A stretch of 64,000 bases of DNA from Sphingopyxis sp. Root154 (lineage in GTDB: Bacteria; Pseudomonadota; Alphaproteobacteria; Sphingomonadales; Sphingomonadaceae). Positions 53,794-62,603 of the stretch are shown here, in pieces. The stretch's first letter is position 1. Every line of letters begins with the position of its first letter. The translations under genes and the position numbers were made by a program. The stretch is taken from assembly GCF_001427105.1 (NCBI RefSeq), contig NZ_LMGI01000001.1, positions 62,001-126,000 of the forward strand. Direction: 5' to 3'. The notes beneath the pieces are model-generated. The model had not been told where the DNA came from. It did no database searches and was given only the letters and a program-made list of their open reading frames with translations.

Positions 53794-54689
53794 GCGGGGC
53801 GCCCCGCCTTTCCGGCCATCGGGGTCGCCGCATTGCGGCGGCCCTTTTGCCGTGCCTGCTCGCGGCGTGCGGCACCGCCGAGCCGACACAGCAGGCGAAG
53901 CCGGCAATGTGGCTGGTCGCCGACGACGACACGCAAATCTATATGCTAGGCGCAATGCACGCGCTGCCGCGCGGCACCGACTGGCACGGCGACAAGGTCG
54001 CTGATGCGATCGGGTCCGCCGATGAACTGGTGATGGAATTGTCGCCCGAGGAGCTGGCGGAGGCGGGCGGAGTCTTTCAATCGCTCGCCCCCCGGACCGC
54101 ACCACTCGCGATGGAAAAACGGCTGCCGCCCCCCGCGCTCGCCGGCTATCGGGCGCTGGAGGCGAACGGCGGCGATTTCGGCGGTGACACGCTCGACGAT
54201 TGGGCGGTGATGGTGCTGATGGGTCAGCGCGTGGCACAAAATGCCGAGCTGGATTCTTCGGACGGTGTCGAAACGCGACTGACCGAACAGTTCAAGGACG
54301 CCCGAAAGCCGATCCGCGGTCTCGAGACCGCGCGCGAGCAGTTGATGCTGTTCGAAACGCTCGACGCGAAGACGCAGCGCACGCTCCTGACCCGTGCCGC
54401 CGAAAAATCGGGCGATGCGGTGAAGGAGGTCGGCGCCCTGACCGCTGCGTGGGGCCGCGGCGACGTGGCTGCGCTGGAAAAGGTCATCAACGAGGATGTC
54501 GACACGGTGCCGGCAGCGCGCAAGGCGATCATCACCGACCGCAACCGGCGCTGGAGCGCGTGGGTGCAGAAACGCCTCGAACAGCCGGGGACGGTGCTGA
54601 TGGCGGTCGGCGCAGGGCATCTGGTCGGGGCCGACGGCGTACCCGCGATGCTCGAGGCGGACGGCCTCAAGGTGACGCGGGTGCAATAA
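53790..54689 (+). CDS. TraB/GumN family lipoprotein, second copy
   Basis: The 299-residue protein has lipobox LLAAC, so it is probably a lipoprotein. The TraB/GumN core is TQIYMLGAMHALPRGTDWHG near residue 50, LVMELSPEE, and VLMAVGAGHLVGADGVPAML near 270. The Gly-x-x-His sites are kept (GAMH and GAGH). The start is a TTG overlapping the previous stop (TTGA), which couples translation. With the first copy it is a diverged tandem duplication. Confidence 0.85.
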   Translation: MSGAPRLSGHRGRRIAAALLPCLLAACGTAEPTQQAKPAMWLVADDDTQIYMLGAMHALPRGTDWHGDKVADAIGSADELVMELSPEELAEAGGVFQSLAPRTAPLAMEKRLPPPALAGYRALEANGGDFGGDTLDDWAVMVLMGQRVAQNAELDSSDGVETRLTEQFKDARKPIRGLETAREQLMLFETLDAKTQRTLLTRAAEKSGDAVKEVGALTAAWGRGDVAALEKVINEDVDTVPAARKAIITDRNRRWSAWVQKRLEQPGTVLMAVGAGHLVGADGVPAMLEADGLKVTRVQ

Positions 54690-54800
54690 GCGCCGTCGCG
54701 CTTGCATTTCCGTCGCTTCCCCGCTAAGCGCCGCCGCTTCCGTCCATGGTCATCCCTGGAGGCGTGGCGGAACTGTGTAACTGTTTCTCGGAGAAATGAT

Positions 54801-55439
54801 ATGAGCGATCAGCTGACGCTGACGGCCGAGACGCGCGAACGCGGAGGCAAGGGAGCCTCGCGTGACCTGCGTCGCAATGGCCGCGTCCCCGCCGTTGTCT
54901 ATGGCGGCAAAGAAGAACCCCTGATGATCCACGTCGAAGAAAAGCTGCTGATGAAGCAGCTGATGACGGGTCACTTCATGAACTCGGTCGTGATGATCGA
55001 CGTGGGTGGCAAGACCATCCGCACCCTGCCGAAGGACGTCGCTTTCCACCCGGTCAAGGATCGCCCGATCCACGCCGATTTCCTCCGCATCGCGAAGGAC
55101 GCCAAGGTTACCGTCGCGGTTCCGGTCGTGTTCACGAACGAAGAAGCCTCGCCGGGCCTGAAGCGCGGCGGCGTGCTGAACGTCGTTCGTCACGAGCTGG
55201 AAATTGCCTGTGACGCGGACAAGATCCCTGACGAGATCACGATCGACGTCACCGGTTTCGACGTTGGCGATTCGATCCACATCAGCAACGTCACCCTGCC
55301 CAAGGGCGCCGAAAGCGCGATCACCGATCGCGACTTCACCATCGCCACGATCGTCGCCCCCTCGGCGATGAAGTCGAGCGAAGGCGATACCACCGTCGAC
55401 AGCGGCGAAGCTGCTGCCGAAGACGGCGAAGAAGCCTGA
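54801..55439 (+). CDS. rplY: 50S ribosomal protein L25/general stress protein Ctc
   Basis: The 212-residue protein has the L25 N-terminal domain that binds 5S rRNA ([34 protein letters not shown]) and the TL5/Ctc C-terminal beta domain ([39 protein letters not shown]). It ends in an acidic Glu/Asp/Ala tail. ATG 54801 follows CGGAGAA. It precedes pth, a conserved bacterial arrangement. Confidence 0.95.
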   Translation: MSDQLTLTAETRERGGKGASRDLRRNGRVPAVVYGGKEEPLMIHVEEKLLMKQLMTGHFMNSVVMIDVGGKTIRTLPKDVAFHPVKDRPIHADFLRIAKDAKVTVAVPVVFTNEEASPGLKRGGVLNVVRHELEIACDADKIPDEITIDVTGFDVGDSIHISNVTLPKGAESAITDRDFTIATIVAPSAMKSSEGDTTVDSGEAAAEDGEEA

Positions 55440-55451
55440 TCATATCCGGGC

Positions 55452-55476
55452 GGCCCCTCCCCTGGCGGGAGGGGCC
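55452..55476. terminator. Strong hairpin between rplY and pth
   Basis: GGCCCCTCCC (55452-55461) pairs perfectly with GGGAGGGGCC (55467-55476) around CTGGC. Only two T follow, so it may attenuate rather than fully end rplY transcription before pth. Confidence 0.6.
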
Positions 55477-55496
55477 TTCCACGAAAGGCGAATAGC

Positions 55497-56066
55497 ATGC
55501 AGCTCTGGGTCGGCCTCGGAAATCCCGGGCCCCAATATGCGATGCACCGCCACAATGTCGGCTTCATGGCCGCCGATGTCATCGCCGATGTCCAGGACTT
55601 TCCGGCGCCCGCGAAGAAATTCCAGGGCTGGATCCAGGACGGGCGCATCGGATCGCAGCGCATCCTGCTGCTCAAGCCCGGCACCTTCATGAACGAAAGC
55701 GGCCGCAGCGTGCGCGCCGCGCTCGATTTCTATAAATTGACCCCGCAGGATGTCACCGCCTTCTACGACGAGCTCGATCTCGCGCCGATGAAGGTGAAGG
55801 TGAAACAGGGCGGCGGCGCGGCGGGCCATAATGGCATCCGGTCGATGATCCAGCATATCGGCGAGGATTTCCGCCGCGTGCGCATCGGCATCGGCCATCC
55901 GGGACACAAGGACCGCGTCACCGGCCATGTCCTTGGCAATTACCACAAGAGCGAGATGGAGCCGCTGATCGACCTGCTCGGCGCGATCGCCGCCGAGGCG
56001 AAATGGCTCGCCGACGGCGACGACGTGCGGTTCCAGAGCGACCTCGCGCTGCGCCTGCAGGGGTGA
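55497..56066 (+). CDS. pth: Peptidyl-tRNA hydrolase
   Basis: Pth recycles peptidyl-tRNA. The 189-residue protein has the expected LWVGLGNPGPQYAMHRHNVG with the catalytic His (HNVGFMAADV), LLKPGTFMNESGRSV, FYDELDLAPMKVKVKQGGGA, AGHNGIRSMIQHIG and FRRVRIGIGHPGHK. It is in the rplY-pth order and overlaps the GNAT gene by 4 bases (GTGA). Confidence 0.96.
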   Translation: MQLWVGLGNPGPQYAMHRHNVGFMAADVIADVQDFPAPAKKFQGWIQDGRIGSQRILLLKPGTFMNESGRSVRAALDFYKLTPQDVTAFYDELDLAPMKVKVKQGGGAAGHNGIRSMIQHIGEDFRRVRIGIGHPGHKDRVTGHVLGNYHKSEMEPLIDLLGAIAAEAKWLADGDDVRFQSDLALRLQG

Positions 56067-56473
56067 CCACCACGCGCGACGCAACGGCCGCCGATCGCGA
56101 TGCCGTCGTCGCGATCTGGGAAGCGTGCGGCCTGACGCGCCCATGGAATGATTCGGACGCCGATTTCCGGCGCGCGCTCGACCATGAAGCTTCGACGGTC
56201 ATTGTGGCTGAACGCGGCGCGCGGATCGTCGCAACCGCGATGACCGGTTTCGACGGACACCGCGGCTGGATCTATTATCTTGGCGTCGCGCCGGACCATC
56301 AGGGACAGGGCCTTGCGCGACAATTGCTCGACGCCGCGTGCGAATGGCTCCGGCTTCGCGGCTGCCCCAAGGTCGAGTTGATGCTTCGCGATGGCAATCC
56401 TGTATCGGGCCTTTACGAGCATCTTGGCTGGGAACAGCAGGACGTCCGTGTTTTCGCCCGGTGGCTGACCTGA
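56063..56473 (+). CDS. GNAT acetyltransferase (YpeA-like)
   Basis: The 136-residue protein is a single GNAT domain: DADFRRALDHEASTVIVAER, AMTGFDGHRGWIYYLGVAPD, and the acetyl-CoA loop QGQGLARQLLDAACEWL, then VELMLRDGNPVSGLYEHLGW. This pattern matches the YpeA-type acetyltransferases. I start at GTG 56063, overlapping the pth stop; the longer frame overprints pth. The substrate is unknown. Confidence 0.87.
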   Translation: MTTTRDATAADRDAVVAIWEACGLTRPWNDSDADFRRALDHEASTVIVAERGARIVATAMTGFDGHRGWIYYLGVAPDHQGQGLARQLLDAACEWLRLRGCPKVELMLRDGNPVSGLYEHLGWEQQDVRVFARWLT

Positions 56474-56623
56474 TCCGACGGCTCCTCATGTCACTGAAGC
56501 GTCATAGGAATCATACGCTCCCGACATGGTGAAGCCATCTAGCTGACACCTCCCTCTGCAATCGGTGCGCCACCTCATTCCGGACGATCCAGTCCGGGGC
56601 TCAACCGAAAACAGGGGGACTGC

Positions 56624-58492
56624 ATGTCACATCTTACCGACGACGCCCGCGCGCCTTATCGCGGCGAAACCGATACGCTTCCGGGGCCTGACAGCCTGGA
56701 GGCGATCGTTGCCAAAAATCCCTCGCGCCGGACGTTGCTCCGCAACGGCCTGTTCGGTCTGTCGATCCTGCCGGCGCTCGCCGCGTGCGACGACACCAGC
56801 GGCGACCCCTCGGTCGTTCTGCCTACGCCCACCCCGACACCGACCCCCACCCCGACGCCCACGCCGGTCAGCTACGCGGTCAGTTTCGCCGCGGTCGCCG
56901 CGAATCAGGACGACAAGGTCACCGTACCCGCGGGCTACAGTGTCGACGTGCTGCTGAAGGCCGGCGATTCGGTTGAAACGGGCGCCGCCTATTCGGGCAG
57001 CTTCCCCACCCCCGCGGTCGCCGAAAAATGGGCGGGCGGCAATCACGACGGCATGGAATATTTCGCCTTTCCGGGCGTCGACGCCAACAACCGCGGCATC
57101 CTCGCGATGAATTACGAATATCCCGACTTCAACATCCTGATGGCGGGCAGCTATGACGCCGCGACCGCAACCGCCGACCAGAAGGCGCTCGCGCTTTCGG
57201 CGGTCGGCATCGGCGTCGTCGAAATCGCCAAGGGCAGCGACGGCAAATGGGCCGTGCAGGCCGGATCGACGTACAACCGGCGCTATACCGGCAACAGCAG
57301 CTATCGCGCCGGCGGCCCCGCCGCGGGCCTGCTGTCGGGCACGATCAAGGGCATGCTCAACAATTGTTCGAGCGGCCGGACGCCGTGGGACACCTATCTG
57401 ACCTGCGAAGAGACGATGGACAATTATTTCGACCCGACGCAGCCCGCGAACAACTATGGCTGGGTGGTCGAGATCGATCCGCTGCGCGAACTGGCGCAGC
57501 CGACGAAGCGCACCGCGATGGGCCGCTTCAATCACGAGAATGTCGCCTATATGGCGAACGCCGACCGCCGCGTCGCTTTCTATATGGGCGACGACACGAC
57601 GCCGGGCTGCATCTATAAATTCGTCCCCGACCGCGCCTACAGCGCCACGAACCGCGCCGCGAACACGGACCTGCTCGACTATGGCACGCTCTATGTCGCG
57701 CGCTTCAACGGCAACGGCACCGGCGAATGGCGTGCGCTGGTGGTCGGCCAGAACGGCCTGACCGCGAACGCGTCGGATCCCGGCAACGTCAGCCAGAGCA
57801 CGACGCCGCCGACGCCGGCGATCGTCAGCTTCAACAACCAGGCCGACGTCCTGCTCCGCTGCCAGTCGGCGGCGCGCGTCGCGGGCGGCACCGTAATGGA
57901 CCGCCCCGAATGGCTGACCGTCGCGCCCGACAACAAGGCGGTCTATTGCACGCTGACCAACAACAGCGGCCGCCGCGTCGTCGACCCCGCCAACCCGCGC
58001 GTCACCAACCTGCACGGGCACATCATCAAGTTCCGCGAAGAAGGCGATTCGCCGCTGGCGACCAAGTTCAGCTGGGAAATCTTCCTGACCGCGGGCGATC
58101 CGTCGCTCTCGGCGGGCGGCAGCAACCTCGTCGGCAATATCAACGGCGACACCTTCTCCAGCCCCGACGGCCTGCGCATCGACCCGCAGGGTCGCATGTG
58201 GGTGCAGACCGATCACAGCGTTCCCGGCAACTCGGGGGTCGCTGGGCGGACGATCGACCAGGCGTTCGGTCACAATGCAATGTTCTATGTCGATCAGGTC
58301 ACGAAGCAGTCGAAGCGCTTCCTCGTCGGCCCGCTTGGCTCCGAGATCACGGGTCTGGCCTATACGCCCGACCTCAAGACCTTCTTCGTGAACATCCAGC
58401 ACCCGACGGGCAACTGGCCGGTCGCGGGGCAGCAGCCGCGCTCGTCGACCGTCGTCGTCCGCCGCACCGACGCCCAGCCGGTCGGTGTCTGA
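56624..58492 (+). CDS. PhoX-family phosphatase (DUF839), Tat lipoprotein
   Basis: The 622-residue protein has a twin-arginine signal SRRTLLRNGLFGLSILPALA, followed by a lipobox-like LAAC. A low-complexity Thr-Pro linker at about residues 65-85 spaces it from the catalytic part. The DUF839/PhoX beta-propeller part has GGNHDGMEYFAFPG, NYEYPDFNILMAG, TPWDTYLTCEETMDNYFDP, MGRFNHENVAYMANADRRV, and ERPEWLTVAP-like DRPEWLTVAPDNKAVYCTLT. PhoX enzymes are calcium- and iron-dependent alkaline phosphatases. No Pho-box was found upstream by eye, so phosphate control is not shown. Confidence 0.88.
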   Translation: MSHLTDDARAPYRGETDTLPGPDSLEAIVAKNPSRRTLLRNGLFGLSILPALAACDDTSGDPSVVLPTPTPTPTPTPTPTPVSYAVSFAAVAANQDDKVTVPAGYSVDVLLKAGDSVETGAAYSGSFPTPAVAEKWAGGNHDGMEYFAFPGVDANNRGILAMNYEYPDFNILMAGSYDAATATADQKALALSAVGIGVVEIAKGSDGKWAVQAGSTYNRRYTGNSSYRAGGPAAGLLSGTIKGMLNNCSSGRTPWDTYLTCEETMDNYFDPTQPANNYGWVVEIDPLRELAQPTKRTAMGRFNHENVAYMANADRRVAFYMGDDTTPGCIYKFVPDRAYSATNRAANTDLLDYGTLYVARFNGNGTGEWRALVVGQNGLTANASDPGNVSQSTTPPTPAIVSFNNQADVLLRCQSAARVAGGTVMDRPEWLTVAPDNKAVYCTLTNNSGRRVVDPANPRVTNLHGHIIKFREEGDSPLATKFSWEIFLTAGDPSLSAGGSNLVGNINGDTFSSPDGLRIDPQGRMWVQTDHSVPGNSGVAGRTIDQAFGHNAMFYVDQVTKQSKRFLVGPLGSEITGLAYTPDLKTFFVNIQHPTGNWPVAGQQPRSSTVVVRRTDAQPVGV

Positions 58493-58536
58493 TTGCGCGC
58501 CGCCCGCTCTCTTTTACCGGGAGCGGGCGGCGAGCC

Positions 58537-59694
58537 TCAGATGAACTTCATATCGCCGAAGATCCAGCGCCACGGAGCGCCGGTCTCACCCAATATGTCC
58601 CGCACGATCATGGGGAAAGCGGCCTCGGCACGGACGTCGTTCGACATGATCAGTACGCACCGCTCGCCATTTTCAAGGCAGACGAGCGTGTTGCCGGTCG
58701 AATCATTGTGTCCGCCGCGGAAGAATGCGGTGCCCTGCGGTCCGGTGAAGGTGATCAGACCGACGCTTGATGCCACACCCACGGGCTGTTCCGCCGCAGG
58801 AGCGTCGCCATCCAGCGTCGGGAATTGCGAGCGCGAACGGATCGCGAGGCTCGGTCGCAGCAGTTCCGCGCGCGATGCCTTTGACAGCCCCTGTCCAGAC
58901 ACTAACGCCGCCGCGAAATTGGCCAGATCGGTGATCGTCGTATCCATCGACCCCGCGGCGCGGACGCGGCCGCGCTCGTCGTGCGGCACCGCCTTACCGT
59001 CGAGTTCCCAGCCGTCAGCCAGATTCGCGGCGAAATCGGTGCGCCAGACCAGGCTACTGTTCGGCATCTGCAGCGGATCGAAGACGAGCCGCTGAAGCTC
59101 CCTGCCCGCATCGAGCCCGAGCCCCTTCTCGATCCCGAACTGGAGCAGCATGATCCCTTCGCCCGAATAGCTGTAGCGGCTGCCCGGATCGAAATGGATG
59201 CGCAGCCTGCCGTCGGGTTCGAGGAAATGGAAATTCGCAAAGCCGGTGCTGTGGTTCAGCACCATACGCGGGGTGATCGTTCGCCAGCGCTTGTCGCCGG
59301 CAAGGTCGGCCCAATTGCCATAGGCGTCGAGATTGCCATAGTCGGGCAGCGGCTTTTCGAGCATCGCAGCAATCGGCTTGTCGAGCTCGACCTTGCCCTC
59401 ATCGACCAGCCGCAACACCGAATAGGCGAAGACCGCCTTGGTCAGCGACGCGCCGTACATGATGGTCTGCGGCGTCAGCGGATCGCCCTTCGCATTGCGC
59501 TCGCCGAACGCCTGCACCGACACGACCTTGCCTCGGTCGACCACCGCGATAGCGAGACCCCGCGCGCCCGTTGCGGTCATTGCCTGCCGCGCGGTTCCGG
59601 CGATTGCCTCGTTGCCCGGTATCGGCTTGGCCACCGCGGGCGTTGCCATCAGCATGGGCAGAATCCAGGCCAGTTTCGCAGCGCGCATCGCCAT
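58537..59694 (-). CDS. Serine hydrolase, class C beta-lactamase fold
   Basis: The 385-residue exported protein has a signal peptide (LAWILPMLMATPAVAK). The catalytic SxxK motif is YGASLTKAVFAYSVLRLVDE, with Ser near residue 85. The second motif is YSYSGEGIMLLQFG near 190, where Y-S-Y replaces the lactamase YxN, as is common in esterase/peptidase relatives. FNHNDSTGN-like GGHNDSTGNTLVCLENG near 345 fills the HxG site. It is therefore more likely a peptidase or esterase than a resistance beta-lactamase. Confidence 0.85.
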   Translation of the reverse strand: MAMRAAKLAWILPMLMATPAVAKPIPGNEAIAGTARQAMTATGARGLAIAVVDRGKVVSVQAFGERNAKGDPLTPQTIMYGASLTKAVFAYSVLRLVDEGKVELDKPIAAMLEKPLPDYGNLDAYGNWADLAGDKRWRTITPRMVLNHSTGFANFHFLEPDGRLRIHFDPGSRYSYSGEGIMLLQFGIEKGLGLDAGRELQRLVFDPLQMPNSSLVWRTDFAANLADGWELDGKAVPHDERGRVRAAGSMDTTITDLANFAAALVSGQGLSKASRAELLRPSLAIRSRSQFPTLDGDAPAAEQPVGVASSVGLITFTGPQGTAFFRGGHNDSTGNTLVCLENGERCVLIMSNDVRAEAAFPMIVRDILGETGAPWRWIFGDMKFI

Positions 59695-59756
59695 CTCCCG
59701 ATATCAAGACATAACAGCTGCTATACCATAACAACACACCTCGCAACAGATTGCGG

Positions 59757-60413
59757 TCAGGGCGCTTTTCTCTGCGGCGGTGGCGGCGGCGAGCCGTCGC
59801 GCGTCTGCGACATCAAGGTCACGCACATCGTCCGGTGCACCGGATGCCGGCCGCAGGCGATGCCGGCATAGCGGTGCGTCGGACGCAGCAGGCTGTGGCG
59901 ATGGCCGCGGTCGGGCACGCCGTCGTCGATCAGCAGCTGGTCGACGACGCCTTCGGGCGTGTGATGCCCATAGGTGATAACTTCGTTCACATAGGGGCGG
60001 CCGCCGCGCGCCTTCATCCGTTCGCCGGGGCCGCTGCCCCGCGTATAATGGCCGACCGCCCCCGACCGCGACTGGACCGCGACATGGTCCGCGGCGGCGC
60101 GCGCCAGCGGGTCGCTCCATTCCAGTTCGGGGAGCGGCCTTTCGCGGCGGAGGTCGCGGATCGCCTCGTCGACCGCGGCGACGCCCTCGCGCGTCATGAT
60201 GTCGATCTCGCTGTCGTCGTTGCTGACCAGCAGCTTGCCTTCGAAGCGCGGGCGATAGTCGCGCAGATATTCGGCATAGGCCGCGGGATCGCTGCGAAAG
60301 CGATTGAGTTCGGTGAAAACGCCCTCTTCGAAGCGGCTCGGCGCAGCGACGGCGGCGGTGGCGCCGATAGTCAGCAAGATGCCGGCGGCAAGAAGGAGGC
60401 GGGGCTTTGTCAT
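59757..60413 (-). CDS. CAP-domain (SCP-like) extracellular protein
   Basis: The 218-residue protein has a signal peptide (KPRLLLAAGILLTIGATAAV). The CAP domain shows VFTELNRFRSDPAAYAEYLR, LPELEWSDPLARAAADHVAV, GAVGHYTRGSGPGERMKARG, and DRGHRHSLLRPTHRYAGIAC. These contain the two His and two acidic residues of the CAP cavity. A proline-rich tail ends the protein. I start at ATG 60413; the function of bacterial CAP proteins is not established. Confidence 0.85.
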   Translation of the reverse strand: MTKPRLLLAAGILLTIGATAAVAAPSRFEEGVFTELNRFRSDPAAYAEYLRDYRPRFEGKLLVSNDDSEIDIMTREGVAAVDEAIRDLRRERPLPELEWSDPLARAAADHVAVQSRSGAVGHYTRGSGPGERMKARGGRPYVNEVITYGHHTPEGVVDQLLIDDGVPDRGHRHSLLRPTHRYAGIACGRHPVHRTMCVTLMSQTRDGSPPPPPQRKAP

Positions 60414-60544
60414 GGCGAGCGCGATAAAGCCGCAAGTCTGAACCGCGCGCAACGGCAAAGACTGGCGCCGAAAGCAATCTGGCGCTAGGGGCGCTGCAAC
60501 ACCGGCGCCTCACTCAATCGCGCGCCGAACCTCACGGAGTTTTT

Positions 60545-61642
60545 ATGGGTTTCAAATGCGGCATCGTCGGCCTGCCCAACGTCGGCAAGTCCACCCTGTT
60601 CAACGCGCTGACCGAGACCGCGGCGGCTCAGGCGGCGAACTATCCTTTCTGCACGATCGAGCCGAATATCGGCAATGTCGCGGTGCCCGATGCGCGGCTA
60701 GAAAAGCTCGCCGCGATCGCGAGCAGCAAGAAGATCATCGCGACGCAGCTCGCCTTCGTCGACATCGCCGGCCTCGTGCGCGGCGCGTCGAAGGGCGAAG
60801 GGCTCGGCAACCAGTTCCTCGGCAACATCCGCGAAGTCGATGCGATCGTCCATGTCCTGCGTTGCTTCGAGGATGATGACATCCAGCATGTCGAAAACAA
60901 GGTCGACCCGGTCGCCGACGCCGAGACCGTCGAAACCGAGCTGCTGCTCTCCGACCTCGAAAGCCTCGAAAAGCGCGTCCCCGCCTTCGCCAAAAAGGCC
61001 GCGCAGGGCGACAAGGAAGCGAAGATCGCCGCCTCGGTGCTTGGCCAGGCGCTCGACCTGCTGCGCGAAGGCAAGCCCGCGCGGCTGACCGAACCCAAGG
61101 ACGAGGAAGAAGCCCGCGTCCTGCGCACCGCGCAACTGCTGACCTCGAAGCCCGTTCTCTACGTCTGCAACGTCGACGAGGGCAGCGCCGCGAACGGCAA
61201 CGCCTTTTCCGAGAAGGTCTTCGCCAAGGCGGCCGCCGAGGGTGCGCAGGCAGTGGTCGTCTCCGCCGCGATCGAAAGCGAGCTGGTGACGATGGACATG
61301 GCCGACCGGCTCGAGTTCCTCGAAGAAATGGGCCTGCACGAAACCGGCCTCGCGCGCGTTATCCGCGCCGGTTACGAGTTGCTGCACCTGATCACCTTCT
61401 TCACCGTCGGGCCGCAGGAAGCGCGCGCGTGGACCGTCCACACGGGCGCCACCGCGCCCGAGGCCGCGGGCGAAATCCACAGCGATTTCCAGAAGGGCTT
61501 CATCCGCGCCGAAACGATCGCCTATGACGATTATATCGCGCTGGGCGGCGAAGCGCGGGCGCGCGAGGCAGGCAAGCTGCGCGCCGAAGGCAAGGCCTAT
61601 GTCGTCCATGACGGCGACGTGATGCATTTCCTGCACAGCTGA
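60545..61642 (+). CDS. ychF: Redox-regulated ATPase/GTPase YchF (OLA1)
   Basis: The 365-residue protein is a ribosome-associated P-loop NTPase that prefers ATP. Motifs are G1 GLPNVGKSTLFNALTETAAA at the N-terminus, the switch region YPFCTIEPNIGNVAVPDARL, FVDIAGLVRGASKGEGLGNQ, and the NxxE motif replacing NKxD as VCNVDEG near residue 205. A C-terminal TGS domain has TFFTVGPQEARAWTVHTGAT. ATG 60545 is preceded by ACGGAG. Confidence 0.97.
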   Translation: MGFKCGIVGLPNVGKSTLFNALTETAAAQAANYPFCTIEPNIGNVAVPDARLEKLAAIASSKKIIATQLAFVDIAGLVRGASKGEGLGNQFLGNIREVDAIVHVLRCFEDDDIQHVENKVDPVADAETVETELLLSDLESLEKRVPAFAKKAAQGDKEAKIAASVLGQALDLLREGKPARLTEPKDEEEARVLRTAQLLTSKPVLYVCNVDEGSAANGNAFSEKVFAKAAAEGAQAVVVSAAIESELVTMDMADRLEFLEEMGLHETGLARVIRAGYELLHLITFFTVGPQEARAWTVHTGATAPEAAGEIHSDFQKGFIRAETIAYDDYIALGGEARAREAGKLRAEGKAYVVHDGDVMHFLHS

Positions 61643-61675
61643 TGCGGCCCCGTCATGGCGGCGCCGATCAGCGCT

Positions 61676-61783
61676 TAAAGCCACAAAAGCCCCGCATACG
61701 CGCATCAATTTTGCGTCCTTTGAGGCTTTAAGACGACAAAGGATACGCATGTGCGCGTCGAAACTGTCTCTTTTGTCGCTTTA
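61676..61783. repeat. 108-base imperfect palindrome after ychF
   Basis: The outer arm TAAAGCCACAAAAG (61676-61689) is complementary to CTTTTGTCGCTTTA (61770-61783) with one mismatch. The inner arm ACGCGCA then TGCGTCCTTTG (61699-61720) pairs with CAAAGGATACGCATGTGCGCGT (61737-61759 region) with small bulges. The centre is AGGCTTTAAGACGA. The element has no ORF. It could be a MITE-like remnant, a structured RNA or a bidirectional terminator. Confidence 0.65.
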
Positions 61784-61936
61784 GGAACATGTTGCGAAAG
61801 CCGGTGATTTCAAAGAGCGGGCCGCAGGCTGGCACGGCGCGATAATGTAGGACAGCGATTTCGTGCCGAGCGGCTTCTAGCGGCTTGGCTGTAGCCCCCC
61901 TGATCGCATGGCTCTCAACGGCAGCATTTCGGAACA

Positions 61937-62485
61937 ATGGCAATGGCGAATTCTGTACAAATGCTCAGCGAATCCGATCGGCGATTGGTTGCCGAGTGGG
62001 CAGCAGCGTGTGCCGAACGAGTGCTGGGGTTGTTTGAGGCCGAAAGCCCCGGCGATGACCGCCCCCGTGCCGCTATTGCCCGCGCCCGCGCATTTTCTCG
62101 CGGCGAGTTGGACACCGCGTCGGGAATACGCCAACGGTTCGGCGGTGGGAGCACCGCCCGTGAAGCGAACTCGCCCGCGGCAGCGGCCGCAGCCAGGGCT
62201 GCCGGTCAAGCCTCGGCGATCTGCCACATGGGCGCGCATGCCTTGGGCGCTGCAGCCTATGCTGTCAAAGCCGCCAGCCTAGCCGCTCCACACCAACCGG
62301 ATGCCGCCGACAACGAGATCCGGTGGCAATTTGCCCAAATGACGGCTGACGTGCGGGCTGCACTTCGGTTGCTCCCGCCAGTCGGCGAGAGCCGATCGGG
62401 ACCTCTCGGGCCAGGCCTCCTCGCATCAGGTCAGATCGGCATCATCATCCGTCAAATCCAAGCCTATCTCGCTGGAACGGGCTGA
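61937..62485 (+). CDS. Putative immunity protein (Imm5-like)
   Basis: The 182-residue protein has the pattern of the 'putative immunity protein' family: SESDRRLVAEWAAACAERVL, FEAESPGDDRPRAAIARARA, AICHMGAHALGAAAYAVKAA, and LPPVGESRSGPLGPGLLASG. No polymorphic toxin gene is beside it, so if it is an immunity protein it is orphaned. An ATG two codons later is an alternative start. Coding bias is normal for the window. Confidence 0.7.
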   Translation: MAMANSVQMLSESDRRLVAEWAAACAERVLGLFEAESPGDDRPRAAIARARAFSRGELDTASGIRQRFGGGSTAREANSPAAAAAARAAGQASAICHMGAHALGAAAYAVKAASLAAPHQPDAADNEIRWQFAQMTADVRAALRLLPPVGESRSGPLGPGLLASGQIGIIIRQIQAYLAGTG

Positions 62486-62603
62486 CCATGAGCGGCGCGC
62501 GAATTGCCGGATTTGTCGCTCGCGCAACGCCATGGATTGGCTAGTAACCGCAAACCAATCCTGGCAGCCCGCAACCCGCCGTTAGCTGCCGTTGCGGAAC
62601 AGG

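Noticed and set aside
56627-58402. 591-residue minus-strand frame opposite PhoX
   Set aside because: Its composition (Arg/Val/Ala/Gly-rich, no domains) is that of a codon-bias shadow, and PhoX is clearly the coding strand.
58537-59694. Class C beta-lactamase conferring antibiotic resistance
   Set aside because: The SxxK motif is present but the YxN site reads YSY and the context is not a resistance locus; the fold is shared by esterases and peptidases.
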